From contig JAJEKB010020218.1 in NCBI GenBank assembly GCA_022393335.1, positions 62,488 to 126,487 of the forward strand: a stretch of DNA of 64,000 nucleotides, read 5' to 3'. Position numbers and translations under genes: made by a program. How positions within the stretch are numbered: position 1 is the first letter of the stretch; the number at the start of each line of letters is the position of its first letter. The stretch is from Macrotrachela quadricornifera. Taxonomy: Eukaryota; Rotifera; Eurotatoria; Philodinida; Philodinidae. The notes beneath the pieces are model-generated. The model was not told where the DNA came from and did not search any database. It saw only the letters and a list, made by a program, of their open reading frames with translations. This document shows, piece by piece, positions 20,967 to 33,007 of this stretch.

Positions 20967-23439
20967 ATCAACATACAAAGCTAACCATGTCAGTTAAGTA
21001 AATTATGTGTATAAATTCCTTTTTTCATTGAGATTGTGCAATTACAAGAAATATTATTCGTTCGATTGTTTAAAAAATCAAATTCTAAGTTTAGTTTATA
21101 AAAATAACTTTAATCTATAATCAAGAACATATTCTTCAATGCATAGATGAAAGTATTTTACTAAATATGTATTTATACGGCAGTTAATTTTTATATCGAA
21201 GTTCTAATAACTGTTTTAATAAATATGGATTGTCTTATTGTCTAAAGTAATTAAAGTATAAGATTTGCTCTTTGGACGATTTTTTCTTGCTATTAATTTA
21301 ACCGATAAGTTCTCTACCATTTTCAATTACATTAAAATTTAACAATTTGATCGTTTCAGATATAATATCAAAATATTGTATTGCATGGAATAATTTTATT
21401 TAAGATATAACAATGAAAAATAATCGAATTTTTATTTAAATATTCGAGTACCGATGTTTTTTTGATAGACTTTTATTAGTCTAAATGAATGATAGATCAA
21501 GTTTTACAAATTTTAGAATTATCATCTTATCATTAAGAACTTAATCAAAGCAAATAGTTACAGAATTTGTAAAATAAACAATGACTCACAAAAACTGAAA
21601 AATACAGAAAATATTCCAACTATCGTCTGCAAAATAAAATAGTGGCCGTGACCATTTTTGCAATAACTCAAAAACGGAAATAGCTAGAAAGCTTCGGTTT
21701 TTCACCATTCGATAGAGGATAGTGTGGGACATTGCTACATCTCAAAGTCCATTGGTCGATGTATTGACGAATCAGATGGATTTCTTGACATCAATTATTG
21801 AAACGCGGTTTTCAAGGGTATTTTCGCATAAAGTTTTCACTTGTAATAGTGTCATACGGTAGCCATGAGTGGCTTCTATCAATCTACGCAAGGCCGACCT
21901 TTCTAGCTTCTATCGTTGAGGAGATATAAGAGTTCTCTTGAAACACCCGATTAGAGCTGTAAGCCGTACAGCTGAGCCACTGTCGCCGCCGAAATGAACG
22001 AAAATGTTTAATAGTGTGAGCCGCGGCCGCCGGGAATGTCCATAAATACCAAACACTTTCTCGTTATTTTTCATCTCTTGAATTTTTAATCAATCATATG
22101 TATAGTTCATAAATGCGCAAAATATTTTTGTTTTCAGTAAAAAAAAAACATTAACTTCTATTAATACTATCATTCATGATATCGTTTTTGTTATTACAGC
22201 TCACGAAAATTGAAAATATACCCTTCGACTTTTTTGTCTTTTATTACTACACATTTTTATCTATTAATTTATTCTATACAGGAAGAAACCCCAAAATGCA
22301 CTGCATCTTTTGTATATTTACATTGAACATCAAAGGCAACTTAAAGTATAAAATGTGTTAGAACAAAAAGAGACACATTTTTTTTCTATTTACAGAATGT
22401 CCATAATGTTGTAACTTTTTTTTTTTTTCGCATATACCTGGCCTTATATAAATGATAAAACATTAAATTTCTTTCGAAAAAGTAGGGCGTGAAAAGTTTC
22501 ACAAGAGCTGTATGATCAAATTTCTTTTTAGCTTTCTGATGGTTTTTCTCATAGTCAAAATGAACAACTTAGATAGCAGTATCGCTTCCTACCATCTCTG
22601 AAAATACTCCGAAGACTTTTGACTTGGTATAGGATCTTGTCTACATTAATTTTGTAGGATTTTCGATGGAACTTCTTTTAAAAGAAGATTCGACATGTCA
22701 TCATTTTTCTAAGTTGAGATATACGCAAGACGAAAATGTCTTTCAACATTTTCACTCTCAGCGGAATTGACACTAAAATATAAACTACTCGTTTTGAGTA
22801 TAGAAAAAATCGTCAGAACAAGTAAAAAACAATTAAAAGATGCAAAACCATTGAAATTTCAATATACGATGCGTGGAACTGCTAGAAAGTTTCGTAGGAA
22901 AACTTCGAACCCTCTTCAAGTTTCGGAACTTAAAAAGGTTCTGTGTGAAAATTACGAAACGATTTTCATGTCACTGAGCTTAAAATTGTTTTATAAAACA
23001 GTACCAAACCTTCAAAGTTCGGTAGAACACCCTTTTTTTAAAGAGTATTAGCCATAACTACTTATAAGGCGCAAAGACTAACAATGAAGAAAATCGTGGT
23101 TGATCTTCAAGTTTCCGTTGGAACATTGTGGGTCGCATCAATTTGTGTGCCACTTAGTAGAATGAAGAGAGTGGAAGATATAGTCATTCTTCGGTCTTTC
23201 GAGATGAATATTCCCGAAGTTCGATCTATTCCTGCTCAAGATGATGAACTGAAACGTCTAAATGAACTTAACAGAAGTACACAACAAAAATGTGATTGTT
23301 TTGCTTTTTGAAATTGTATTGATAAATAGTTTGTTGATAGTTCAAAAATATCATCTCTATGAGAAAGAGCTGAGCAAATCCCAGGATGAGCGTTACTTGT
23401 ATCTTTAATGGTTATACTTTTGTTTTCACTTATATAGAT
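20967..23439. other. long intergenic stretch with a possible repeat at 21600-22030
   Basis: No supported gene. 21600-22030 is less AT-rich and may be a repeat; its antisense near 21980 has a weak A-box-like TGGCTCAGCTG. Frames at 22767-23051 and 23084-23311 look like repeated non-coding sequence (AACGTTCGGAA-like motifs) and show no domain. Confidence 0.35.
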
Positions 23440-24425
23440 TCGTGAATCAGAACAAAAATTACTACTTGTAGACAACAAGGCTGGTGAACATTCGATTTAT
23501 TTATCTTATGTTTGTGAAAATCTTCGACAATTTGGTGATTATTCGTCAACCTTAGATGATTTACTTCATTTTCTATTGAATGAAGCTTATGAAATTATTG
23601 ACAATCGACTACTCACTGGCACGATTATTTCTATTGAAACATAGAGTCAGATATGGTTAAAATATTTGAACATTACTTGAATAGAAATTTAGATGAAAAT
23701 AATCGAATAGATGTAAATTAAATGATATGGGTACTACTACGAAGACATGCTAAAATATTTCTTGATGCAACTTGGATCATGGCAAGTCAATCTATTATTT
23801 TTTGACTTATATTTAAATGAGCAATAACGAAATTTAGCAATAAATCGTGTGTATACGGAGAAATAAAAATTCGGGCGTTATAGTGTCATTCATCTGTGTT
23901 GGATATTTCTTTTCTTTTTTTCGATCGTATCGTATACATAGGCGTATGTGCGACATTTACATATATTTTCTTTTATATCTAAGGTATTTTCCAAATGTTT
24001 TATCGTAAATATTTGTCAATGAAAGAAATTGCAATATCTTGTATGTTGTATCATTATGAGCAAGAACATATGTATCAAGAACTGGTTACATATTTAAGTT
24101 CACTAAAAAGACATATTGTTACTCAACGTGATAGAGAAAATTATTTACGTGTACGAATATTGAATTTACTAAGAAATTTTTCTTTTGATTTTTTTAAAGC
24201 GTCATTTTGGTACAAACACACTTGGTTCTATTGATACTATAAATAATCAAGATGCTTATGCATGTAATGTATGTACTAAAAAATTCAAATTATAAATGTT
24301 AGAATCCTATTTTAGAAAGTGCTTCTCATTTATTTGAAACTGAAATCATATCAGATCATTTTAATGAGTTAAATGGTCAAGATCTCTTCACATTTCACAT
24401 TTATAAATGTCATAAAAAATTTTAT
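23440..24425 (+). pseudogene. decayed multi-exon gene, C-terminal CxxC segment, family unknown
   Basis: Several protein-like blocks lie in order on the plus strand. 23440-23646, after a TATATAG acceptor, has SEQKLLLVDNKAGEHSIYLS and LLHFLLNEAYEIIDNRLL. 23650-23806 has VLLRRHAKIFLDATWIMASQ and an internal TAA. 23998-24200 has FYRKYLSMKEIAISCMLYHY and REYLRVRILNLL-like helices. About 24198-24292 has HFGTNTLGSID and ends with YACNVCTKKF. 24316-24425 ends FHIYKCHKKFY. The helical repeats followed by a CxxC...CH pattern recall the C-terminal half-RING of vesicle-tethering proteins such as Vps8, but this is only a guess. In-frame stops (23644, about 23718) and missing junctions argue for a pseudogene or a very fragmented gene. 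Confidence 0.4.
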
Positions 24426-24740
24426 TAATAGACCAATGACTCAGTGTTCTTAGTATCAACTAAGAACTGTGGTTGACTTTTAGTGACCTATCATTATCAT
24501 TAAATTGATTAAATGTTTTCTTAATCTTTGATTTTATTTTCATTCGCTATATGTATTATTTTTATGGAAACTTGTTACGCTTGTTACTCTGCAACAAAGC
24601 AATAGTGAGAGATACTCTTCTTAGAATTATTATCTACACTATGATCTCTATCCATGAGCAAGATATGAACGCAAACAGAATGCATCAGCTAATGAGATAC
24701 CCTCGTCAATAGTAGAAAAAGAAAAGCAATCAAATAGAGA

Positions 24741-25005
24741 TAACCACGCTTTATTCATATTTTTTCGTGAAGAAATTTCCAACTATGATTAATGTAATTG
24801 GATCTTTTGCTATTATTTATAAAGGTCTTTGCCTATAACCTTATCTTACTTTCCTTTTTATTCTTTAAACAAACACACTTTATCCATATTTTTTTGTGAA
24901 GAAATTTCCAACTGTGATCAATGTAATTCGATTTTTTATTGTTATTCATAAAGGTCTTTGTCTATGACCTTATCTCACTCTCTTTTCTTATCCTTTAAAA
25001 AGGGT
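24741..25005 (+). repeat. tandem duplication (two ~130-bp units) upstream of the hydrolase gene
   Basis: 24741-24870 and 24878-25005 share TTTTTTCGTGAAGAAATTTCCAACT..GAT and AAAGGTCTTTG.CTAT.ACCTTATCT with about 85-90 percent identity. The pair ends about 45 nt before the ATG of the next gene, so it may duplicate promoter sequence. Confidence 0.75.
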
Positions 25006-25048
25006 AGAACTTCACTATGGGTTATTCACAAATCAACGAACATCTAAA

Positions 25049-26967
25049 ATGCGTTATTTATTGATAATGTTCATTTGCATTATCATACTGTTGTTCTCAA
25101 CAATGGTCGATTGTTTTTTGTCGGATATTGGTATATGCGTGACCCATATTAATAGACCTAATCAATGCATAGGCTACTGCAATAAAGAACAATGTAGCAG
25201 TGGATACTGTTCAATGAATGTGTGTCAATGCACCGGATGCAATGGAGTAAGCCTCTTTACAGCGTAACGCGGTAGTATATATTTATGTAAACGCTTTTGA
25301 ATATTTAAACAAATACTAATTGAAAAAGAAATTCAAATTCAGTCCGAGAATTTTCAAAAGTAACTTCGCTTAGATTGCGAGAAACTATCTTATATTTAAC
25401 GTTCAGAAATCTTCTACTGAGAGATACTCTAATTGATATTTAATTCTCTTCATCATTAGGAGACCGATAACGATAAGTAATTTGGTATTTTATAGAGTTG
25501 ATGATTCTTAATTAGTTGAGTCTACCAAAGTTTTATCATATTTTATATTATTTTTTCTCTCTTTGCGAGCTAGAATCTTGAAGTACGTCAAACAAATATG
25601 TATACCAATATTCAACAGTAGAGATTGAGATTCTAATTTTTCTTTTTTTTTTATTCATCTCTTGCTGATATCAACAACAAACAATAATTTCGACGGCTTT
25701 AGCATGTGCTCTGCTCTTCTTCCTAAAGGTCGTGAACAATGTATACGGGACTGTCGTGAGCGATTGTGTCTTTCTGGTAAATGCGAAATGAATGTGTGCA
25801 AATGTTCACAATGTCCGGGGCAGGTAAGCTAGCTGGAAATATGTCATGACCCAGTGATGTCGAAAAGATGCTTGAATGACCTATTATTTCATTATCATAT
25901 TTTCTTATCTTAACACCTTGTCATAAGAACGATATATTATTATCTGTGTACAAGATTGATGACATCTATTGAAGATGTAGAATAAGAAAAATGTACAAGA
26001 TATCTATTTTACAAGGGATGACACTCGATGTTCTATTGCATTGACATCTAAAGATGTTGAATAATTGATAGATGAGACACAAAAGGATTTATTAATGCGA
26101 TCGAATGCTTGATGACAATTTAGTAGTTCAAAATATCACAAAAATAAAAAAACGGATCAGTTATTTGTTGAGTCAAAAAAAATATGCAAAAATGAAGTAC
26201 ACATCTGGTTATCAGGAAGACATTTTGTTTGTCATTCCGAGAATTTGTAAGTTCAGCTCATTTCCAATAAGAAAACCATATATTTCTGTATTTCTCCGAA
26301 CTTTGTTCTTCCCGATGTATAGCTATTTCTACATAGTCATACATAGATTTTTTTGTTCAAGGGATAAAAGAATAATATACACCCAACCTTTCTTTATAAT
26401 ATATATTTTTACTAAAAAAAAACTATTTATGATGCACTTTTTCAAACAATAACGTATCGATACTAAATTAATTTTACACGATTACTGAAGGAGTAGCAAC
26501 ATGTTTATTTATTCTCATTTTTTTCTGTTTTTATCATTCAGAACGATGTAACAAATCGTGGAAAAATGAGTGTTGATGCTTTAGCACGGTGTATTATGTC
26601 CGAAGCATCGACTGGTAATAAAGCTGAGCAAATAGCTATTGGTTTTGCTTGTCAACGAAACTCAAAACATGCTTCCAATCAAGATCCAACGGTTAATATT
26701 ACTCGACTAGCTAAAGATATTTTGGAAGGAAAAATCAATGATCCAACGAAGGAAGCAAATCATTGGTATTCACCTTTTTCAATGCCAAAGAAAAATGAAA
26801 AATCAAAATGCAAGCCACCTTATGGCAAGGGTATTATGGATTGTAGTGGAGGACTGGAAAAAGTTTGTCGTGGTCAAGAGAATTATAAACCTAGCTGGGC
26901 TGCTCCTTATAAACAAGTTGATATTCGATATGTACGTGACTGTAAATTTAAGTTTTTCAAACTCTAA
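25049..26967 (+). CDS. secreted Cys-rich domain plus cell-wall hydrolase (SleB/Hydrolase_2-like)
   Basis: Exon 1 (25049-25246) encodes a signal peptide and one compact Cys-rich domain with spacing C..C-x3-C-x4-C-x4-C-x4-C-x-C-x2-C, ending at a GTAAGC donor in phase 0. The last exon starts at 26542 after TCATTCAG, in phase 0, and runs to the TAA at 26965. It has DALARCIMSEASTGNKAEQI with the catalytic-type Glu, AIGFACQRN, and AxHWYSPFSMP, the order expected for bacterial SleB/CwlJ-type peptidoglycan hydrolases. Between them, 25703-25823 encodes a second, clearly homologous Cys-rich domain (CEMNVCKCSQCPG against CSMNVCQCTGCNG). Its donor is in phase 0, but the only acceptor (CTTTAG, 25701-25702) puts it out of frame after exon 1. 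Splicing exon 1 directly to exon 3 gives an intact secreted enzyme of about 208 residues. A role in bacterial cell-wall digestion or defence is likely, and bacterial origin of the enzyme domain is inferred. Confidence 0.72.
25703..25823 (+). pseudogene. out-of-phase duplicate Cys-rich exon inside the hydrolase gene
   Basis: Homologous to the Cys-rich part of exon 1, with all cysteine spacings kept, bounded by CTTTAG and CAG/GTAAGC. Using its acceptor after exon 1 shifts the frame into a stop within eight codons. It may be a decaying exon duplicate, an alternatively used poison exon, or the remnant of a tandem gene copy. Confidence 0.5.
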
Positions 26968-28834
26968 TTTATCATTGATTCACTATGATAAACTTTTATA
27001 ATTAACAAAAAATAAATCTTGATCATTATTCTAGAGTCAAAAACATGTTATTAGTCACAATATATATTCCGAAAAGAGCTCATAGTTCGATTAAGTGATT
27101 ATAGGTAAATGAATGTCACCCTTTTAATCACATATATTGTAAAAAGATTCAAAATGAATAGAATAAACAATTATAAAAAGTAATTTTGTTAAAAAAAAAA
27201 CTTTTGATTTGTACATGACTATTTCTTAAGTATGTAACAGAATAAAATAAGAAGATATTCATTAAAATATCAAACAAGTATAATAAAGCTTTTGAACGAA
27301 TATTTTAAACTATAAGAGTGGAAAAGTACTGACATTAATCATAACAAAAAGACACTATCTAAATCCTTTTATATGTTAATTTATATAGAATAAAATAATG
27401 TTTATTTAGGTTAAAAGAATCAACAGAATAAATTGTGAACTATACATTCAATGTAAATAAATGTTTGCATTAAGCAGGAGAAATTTTAAAATTCACTCTC
27501 AGCTATTCATTTATATTTCACAGAATGGTTCTTTGTTCAGTTTAATTGATTGATCGGGGTAACTGTTTTCCTATCGAAAATACGTTCATATCAAGTTGTT
27601 CTTATACCATGTATAAAATAATATTGCCTATGTCAAACATCAACATTTCTTGTGATAAACATTAAGGTAATTTTACCCATTCATGATGCTATAACTTGAT
27701 AGGTATTTCACATCGCTAAAAGTGTTATTGATATAACAACTTTAATAATATGTAATACTATCATCGAAATTAAACTTCGCTGAAGTGTACCATACAAATG
27801 AGTACCATCAATTAAAACCTACTAGCTAGATTTCGTGAAAAATTTCTGAATGCGTCTTTTTTCGAGACTATACTTTGAGAATCATGGCCTTGAATATGGA
27901 TATTATGCTTTCGCTGTTGCCTGTGTTTCGTATGATATATTGTTATCTCTTTCTTGTAGTTTCATATTTCCTGTTTTATATCTATAAATATGAGATATGC
28001 TTACACATCTTTAGTATTCGAAAGACGAAGAAATCATTCGTTGGACGTCAATCAAGTTAATGGCAGATTCGACTCTTTTCACAGAACATTCACTTATCAA
28101 ATTGTGCCTAAGCAACTTACTAGTATATTTTGTAGAATTCGACAAGTTCTATTCACTGGTGCAATTGTATTTTTATAGCTCAAAGTATGACCCAGAAAAT
28201 TTTTAAATACTGTATTCTCTTAACGAAATTTTGGCACTATAATTGAGTAAAAGCTGTTCATATTCATCATGTCAACTCTGAAAATACTTGTGTCCGATAT
28301 AACTCGATGAGCTCTATCCAATAGTGTGCTCAAATCTTCGATACAGCTCGAAGTATGTTTTTTAGACTAATAGATCGAGTTGTGTCGAACACATTTAATA
28401 TGGACAGCTTCTACTCGAATAAGCTGCCAGAATTTCATTAAGAAAAGACAATGTTTTGAAATTTTCTAGGTCATATATGGGATTATGAAGAATTTGATTG
28501 CACCTTTGGATAGAGCTCTTTGAGTTACATAAAGCACATCAGTGAATCGCTTAAGCATAGATTAATAAATGAATGTTCACTGAAAAAAATTGAACCAGTC
28601 GCTAACTTGACCAACGTAGAAAACGCATTTATAATAATCTGTTAATGTATTGTTAGGAGAACATGATCTAACGTAAATAGAAAATAATATAATCTTTTCA
28701 CATGATAATCTGTTTTAAATAAACCTTGTTTTATAATTGAATTGCATGACATCAATAAAATTCTGATTGATTGACTTAAAAGGGTACCCGAATTTTTAAA
28801 TTCTGCTTCAATTTTTCACATATCGCATTACATG
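26968..28834. other. intergenic; possible short coding relic at 27860-28180
   Basis: Mostly very AT-rich without genes. Around 27868-28178, fragments such as HGLEYGYYAFAVACVSYD and, in another frame, FTYQIVPKQLTSIFCRIRQV look protein-like. They are broken by stops and I cannot assign them. Confidence 0.3.
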
Positions 28835-29271
28835 ACTACCAACGACAAAATGACTGCAAATCGTATTTTTGATAGATACTTTCATTAATAATAAACCACG
28901 AAAAATATAAGTTTTTCAGAACATTTTTTCGTCCAGATAGCTTTATAGAGCTTGTTTCGCTGATTATTTTGGTAAAAAAAATACTCAAGTTTACCCAATA
29001 GATAGGAGAGTTTCGATCGAAATACCGAAAACTTTCGACTGGTAGTGATTGCTGCTGAGTCGTAGTTAATATTTTTCTTAGTATTTTGATTGAAGCTCTC
29101 TTATTTATTGGGTAAGCTTGAATATTTTTTTTACCAAAATAATCAGCGAAACGAGCTCTATAAAGCCATCTGAACGAAAAAATTTTCTGAAAAACTTATA
29201 TTTTTTGTGGTTTACTATTAATGAAAATATCTGTCAAAAATGCGATTTGCAGTCGTTTTGTCGCTAGTAGT
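28835..29271. mobile_element. 437-bp foldback MITE
   Basis: The left end ACTACCAACGACAAAATGAC is mirrored at the right end as ACTACTAGCGACAAAACGAC (read inward). The arms pair along almost the whole element (GAACATTTTTTCGTCCAGAT with its inverted copy, and AGAGCTTGTTTCGCTGATTA with its inverted copy), leaving a loop of about 100 nt around 29050. It has no coding capacity and no clean target duplication. Confidence 0.8.
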
Positions 29272-30034
29272 TAGTACCAATATAACAAAATCGCCGATTA
29301 ATCGCTATTCATTGTTAAAGCTTAAAAAATCGTCAAGAAATCGTGATTAAATCGCGAGTAATCGTCCAAAACAAGGCGATTTTGATGACATGGGAACAAT
29401 TCATTGAAAGCAGAAATCCTTTGGGAGTTTTACTATTCTAGTATCCATTTATCCGTGCCTAAACTATACGCTCGAACATTCGAGTAATTGAAGTGATCAA
29501 CTATCATCATAGTTGTTCCGGGATAGCACCTTGGAACTTCCTTATGTCAATTGCTACCTAGGAATTTTTTTCTGCCAAATCTATTTTCTGTCGACTATCC
29601 GCCTAAGTATAAGAAAAAAAATTGATAAAAAAAGATTTTTCACAAAAGTGGTTGGTTTCCTATCGATTCATCTAGTATTTTAGAATTTCTCATAAATATT
29701 ATGTAAAATTGTATATATTCCCTGCCTATCATTCAACTATTGATTAATGATCAAGTACAACGTATAGTGATTCTATATATTTTCGATATTTGATAAAGTT
29801 TTTCTGAGATTGATAGTACTTGATGGTTACTGAGACATAGCACTTTTTTGTATAATAATACTTAGCAATGACTAAAAGAACATGCAATATTTAATAAAAA
29901 TATAAACTAAAGAAATATTTTCAATTTTATTTTATCAAATGTTAGACATAGTTCCCATCATTCTTCTTATCAAGTTGAATCTCTTCTAACAATTAATTAA
30001 AACGTCTTTTTAAAGCCCTCAACGAAAACGATTT
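29272..30034. other. intergenic, nothing recognised
   Basis: AT-rich. A short run of TCGC/GATTAATCG-type motifs at 29285-29390 follows the MITE directly. Confidence 0.4.
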
Positions 30035-30036
30035 TA

Positions 30037-31431
30037 CCCAGATCTATCAAAACGTATCGTTTGCGAACCGAAAACGAACCGTAAAAGGGATCAAAACAGG
30101 ATCTTTACAGTAGTATACCGGATCGATTCGGGCCATTTTCGGTCCGTTTGAACCCGTATTTCCTGGCACAGAAATACGCACCGTATTTGGTCGTTTTCTC
30201 TCCGTTTACGGATAAAATTCAAATTTTAAGGTATGTTTCTGGTATGATCATACTATGAAATTATGCCAGATCTTCTATTATCCATGCAAGATTTCATTGA
30301 TCTCAGCGCTCTGTTCTAATCTGTGATATTTCCCTTTCCTAATCAACCGTTCTTCATAATTTTCTTTGATTTTTCATCATTTTTTATCAAACACTACCAC
30401 ACCTGTGCACTTGATTCATATTTACCATTACGACGATGTTATCAAAATCATATCCAAATAAAAATATTGAGACTTACCACACTATGGTATTATTGATATA
30501 TCTAAATAAAAACTAAGAACTCTATATATAAAAATCGTAAGTGTTCATTCCACAATTTGATTGAAATATCTAAATGAAAAACAAGTATAGAAAGTTTATA
30601 TATATAATTCATACATTTTCAAAACCATTATTTTAATATCTATATAAAAAAAAGAATTGTATAAATAAAATTCTTATTTGTCCATATCGACGACATGATT
30701 GAAATCTTGAAATAAAACAATTTTAATATATAAATTTCATATTTGTCTCTCGATGATAAAAATGAAACTATCGAAATAAAAAAATGTAATCTCTACATAA
30801 AATTCATACTTGCCTATTCAATGATTTTATTGAATCATCTAAATAAAAAGAGTATACATTGTTTATGTATATAATTCATACACTTTCGACGATATCGTTG
30901 TAATATCTAAATAAAAAAAAAGAATTTAACACGTAAACTTGATATTTCGCTTGTTTACGATAATTTTTAAATATCTGAATCTAAAGATAATAAAACTTAT
31001 ACATAGAAATTGTATACTGCAATCGATAATGATGTGAAATTATCTATACGAAAAGAAAGATAGCAGACTAAGTTCATGTCTATATGCCTGTTTATCTTTA
31101 TTGAGCTATGTTGACGAAGAAAAACTTTAGTTGCGCATGGTTAGGTATGCCTTTCCAAGATTCTGATTATCAAATTTTATTCAAATCTTATACTAAGAAT
31201 CTTAGGAGACTTACTTTAGCATCTTATTATAAGATACATTAAAAACGGCTGAAAACGCCACATAAATGGTGTTTCGTTACAGTGTAGTGAATGGTGTATG
31301 CTAAACGGCCTGTAATATATCCGTATATATGTAATTAACCGATACTCGTAAGCAAAAAATATCTGGACACCGTAAAGATGCCGTTTGGTATCGGTTTACC
31401 GTCGTTTACGGACCGTCAATATAGACCTGGG
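30037..31431. mobile_element. 1.4-kb TIR element (CCCAG ends, TA flanks) carrying a satellite-like array
   Basis: The left end CCCAGATCTAT and right end (read inward) CCCAGGTCTAT are each flanked by TA (30035-30036, 31432-31433). Both subterminal regions, about 180 nt, are rich in CCGTAAA/CGGTTTAC-type motifs, the kind of dispersed sites a transposase binds. No transposase frame exists. The middle is a degenerate tandem array (30395-31060). Confidence 0.7.
30395..31060. repeat. degenerate ~75-80-bp tandem array
   Basis: About eight units, each containing a version of AATTCATAC-TT, a CGATGAT-like segment and AATATCTAAATAAAAA followed by a TATATATAA-rich spacer. Units diverge by perhaps 25-35 percent, so the array is old. 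Confidence 0.65.
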
Positions 31432-31556
31432 TAGCTTCCCTTGAAACCACATGAATCTATCATATTCTATTCGTTTAAAAAATTTTCTCGACTTCTGTTC
31501 GCTCTTCACAGTCGCACTCTAGCATAAATGGTAATGGGATATAGATTCATTTTAGA

Positions 31557-31801
31557 TAGGTCAAGTATAACTCATCTGATGCTAAAGAGCTCATAGAAAG
31601 CGAATTAACAAAGATATTCTGCGTGAACACAGATGTGAAGCAAAAGTTTGTTTTTACTTGTGTGAAGAAAATTGGATGTTTGATTACTCCTGGAATTACT
31701 TTTGTTATAGCTGATAAAAATCTGTCTCTGCTTGAGATTCTCCTTAGGATGAAAAAGTATAATGATAAATATCTTACTATTTGTTTTAAACTTCTGCTAT
31801 A
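31557..31801 (+). pseudogene. coding relic of unknown family (about 80 codons)
   Basis: From 31557 to a TAG at 31799 one plus-strand frame reads protein-like, including SDAKELIESELTKIF, VKKIGCLITPGITFVIADK and LSLLEILLRMKKYNDKYL. It has no ATG in a sensible position and is stopped at both ends. The opposite-strand open frame over the same bases (to 32068) is probably its shadow. Family not recognised. Confidence 0.3.
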
Positions 31802-32606
31802 GTTTTTATGACTGCTCTTAGATGGTATGGGTTTCTGTTTGAAATTTTTGTTTGAGTAAAAGACAATACTATTCATTTTTGGAATTGTTTTAGTGAAGCA
31901 TTTCTGTTGAAAATGGAATAATTTCACGATTTTTGGGGATGTCATCCAGCCCTCGGAAAAGGAAAAAAACATGTGATATATCATCACACTTTTGGTACAG
32001 CGCATCATGCATCGTGTATCATCAATGACGAAAAAAAAGGGAAGAAGAAAAATGTGACTCTTGGTCATATGTTTAAAAACACGTGCACAAAAGAGTGATG
32101 ACTTGAGTCATCACTAGCAATCAGTAGATGACATTCTATCCCCTTGTATAAAAAAATCCATTCAAAACGGAAAAAAAGTATTTTTTGAAAACTGCCATAG
32201 AAAACTGGCTTATAAGAAAAATTTGGATAGAGATGACTATAACATTGAAACGAAAAATATATCTACAGAATACTCGAATAATTATGATAAGTATTAGTAT
32301 TATCCTAATACTTAATTTAAGACTAATGCCAAAGCATTGAATTATGTTTTTAATTCCAATACATAAGCATTAAATTAAACATTATTTATTGCAATACTAA
32401 TGTTAAGCCGACACCTCTGATTTAATTAATGTAGATTTTCTTATGATTCTCAAATAGGGCCTATTTTCCTATAAAACCCACTCTTCTCCTTGTGGTCATT
32501 TTATCTAGGAAAAACAGAAAATTGACCCAAAATTTTTAAGAAAGATCCGTGGGCACAAATTCTTTTAGGCTTTTTACTATCTGGATGCTCTCTATCAAAG
32601 TGCCTG

Positions 32607-32650
32607 TGAATGAAGAGAATCGGCGTTGGGCACGTCGGGTGGCTCCGTCG
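32607..32650 (+). repeat. short dispersed repeat, copy 1
   Basis: The motif GAATCGGCGTTGGGCAC.TCGGG.GG.TCC stands out by GC content and recurs in inverted orientation at 45707-45750. Confidence 0.6.
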
Positions 32651-32686
32651 TAAGTAAAAATTACCATTACCGAATAATTTCTAATA

Positions 32687-33007
32687 ATGACTAAGCATGA
32701 ATATGTAAGATCGAACGATTCATTTTTATGACGACATGGCGTATGCATTTCCTCTTTTCGTTTTTTTTATTTATCAGTATCAAAGTGTTAGCATAGTGGA
32801 TGTATATTTAGTCTATATTTTTTGTTTTCAGGTCATGCGTGAGTGTATATATTTTTTTTATCGAGAATGATCCAATACAGTGATTTTTTTTTTGTTCTTT
32901 TTTTTTCTTTAATACTTGATCTGTATTGATTTTTCAAGGGTTTTTTTAATATAAGTATCATTTGTTGAGAGTTTACGTCAAATTTATGATGTCGGTGTAA
33001 GTATAGA
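32687..33007 (+). repeat. direct repeat, left copy
   Basis: Matches 34087-34449 at roughly 85-90 percent over its length, including TAAGCATGAATATGTAAGAT, ATGGCGTATGCATTTCCTCT and TTTTCAGGTCATGCGTGAGT. The copies are 1.4 kb apart. The ends are not TG...CA, so LTRs are not supported. Confidence 0.75.

Noticed and set aside
31547..32068. 173-codon minus-strand open frame
   Set aside because: Over its first half the plus strand reads more protein-like. The minus frame has low-complexity Phe/Ser/Lys composition and no motif.
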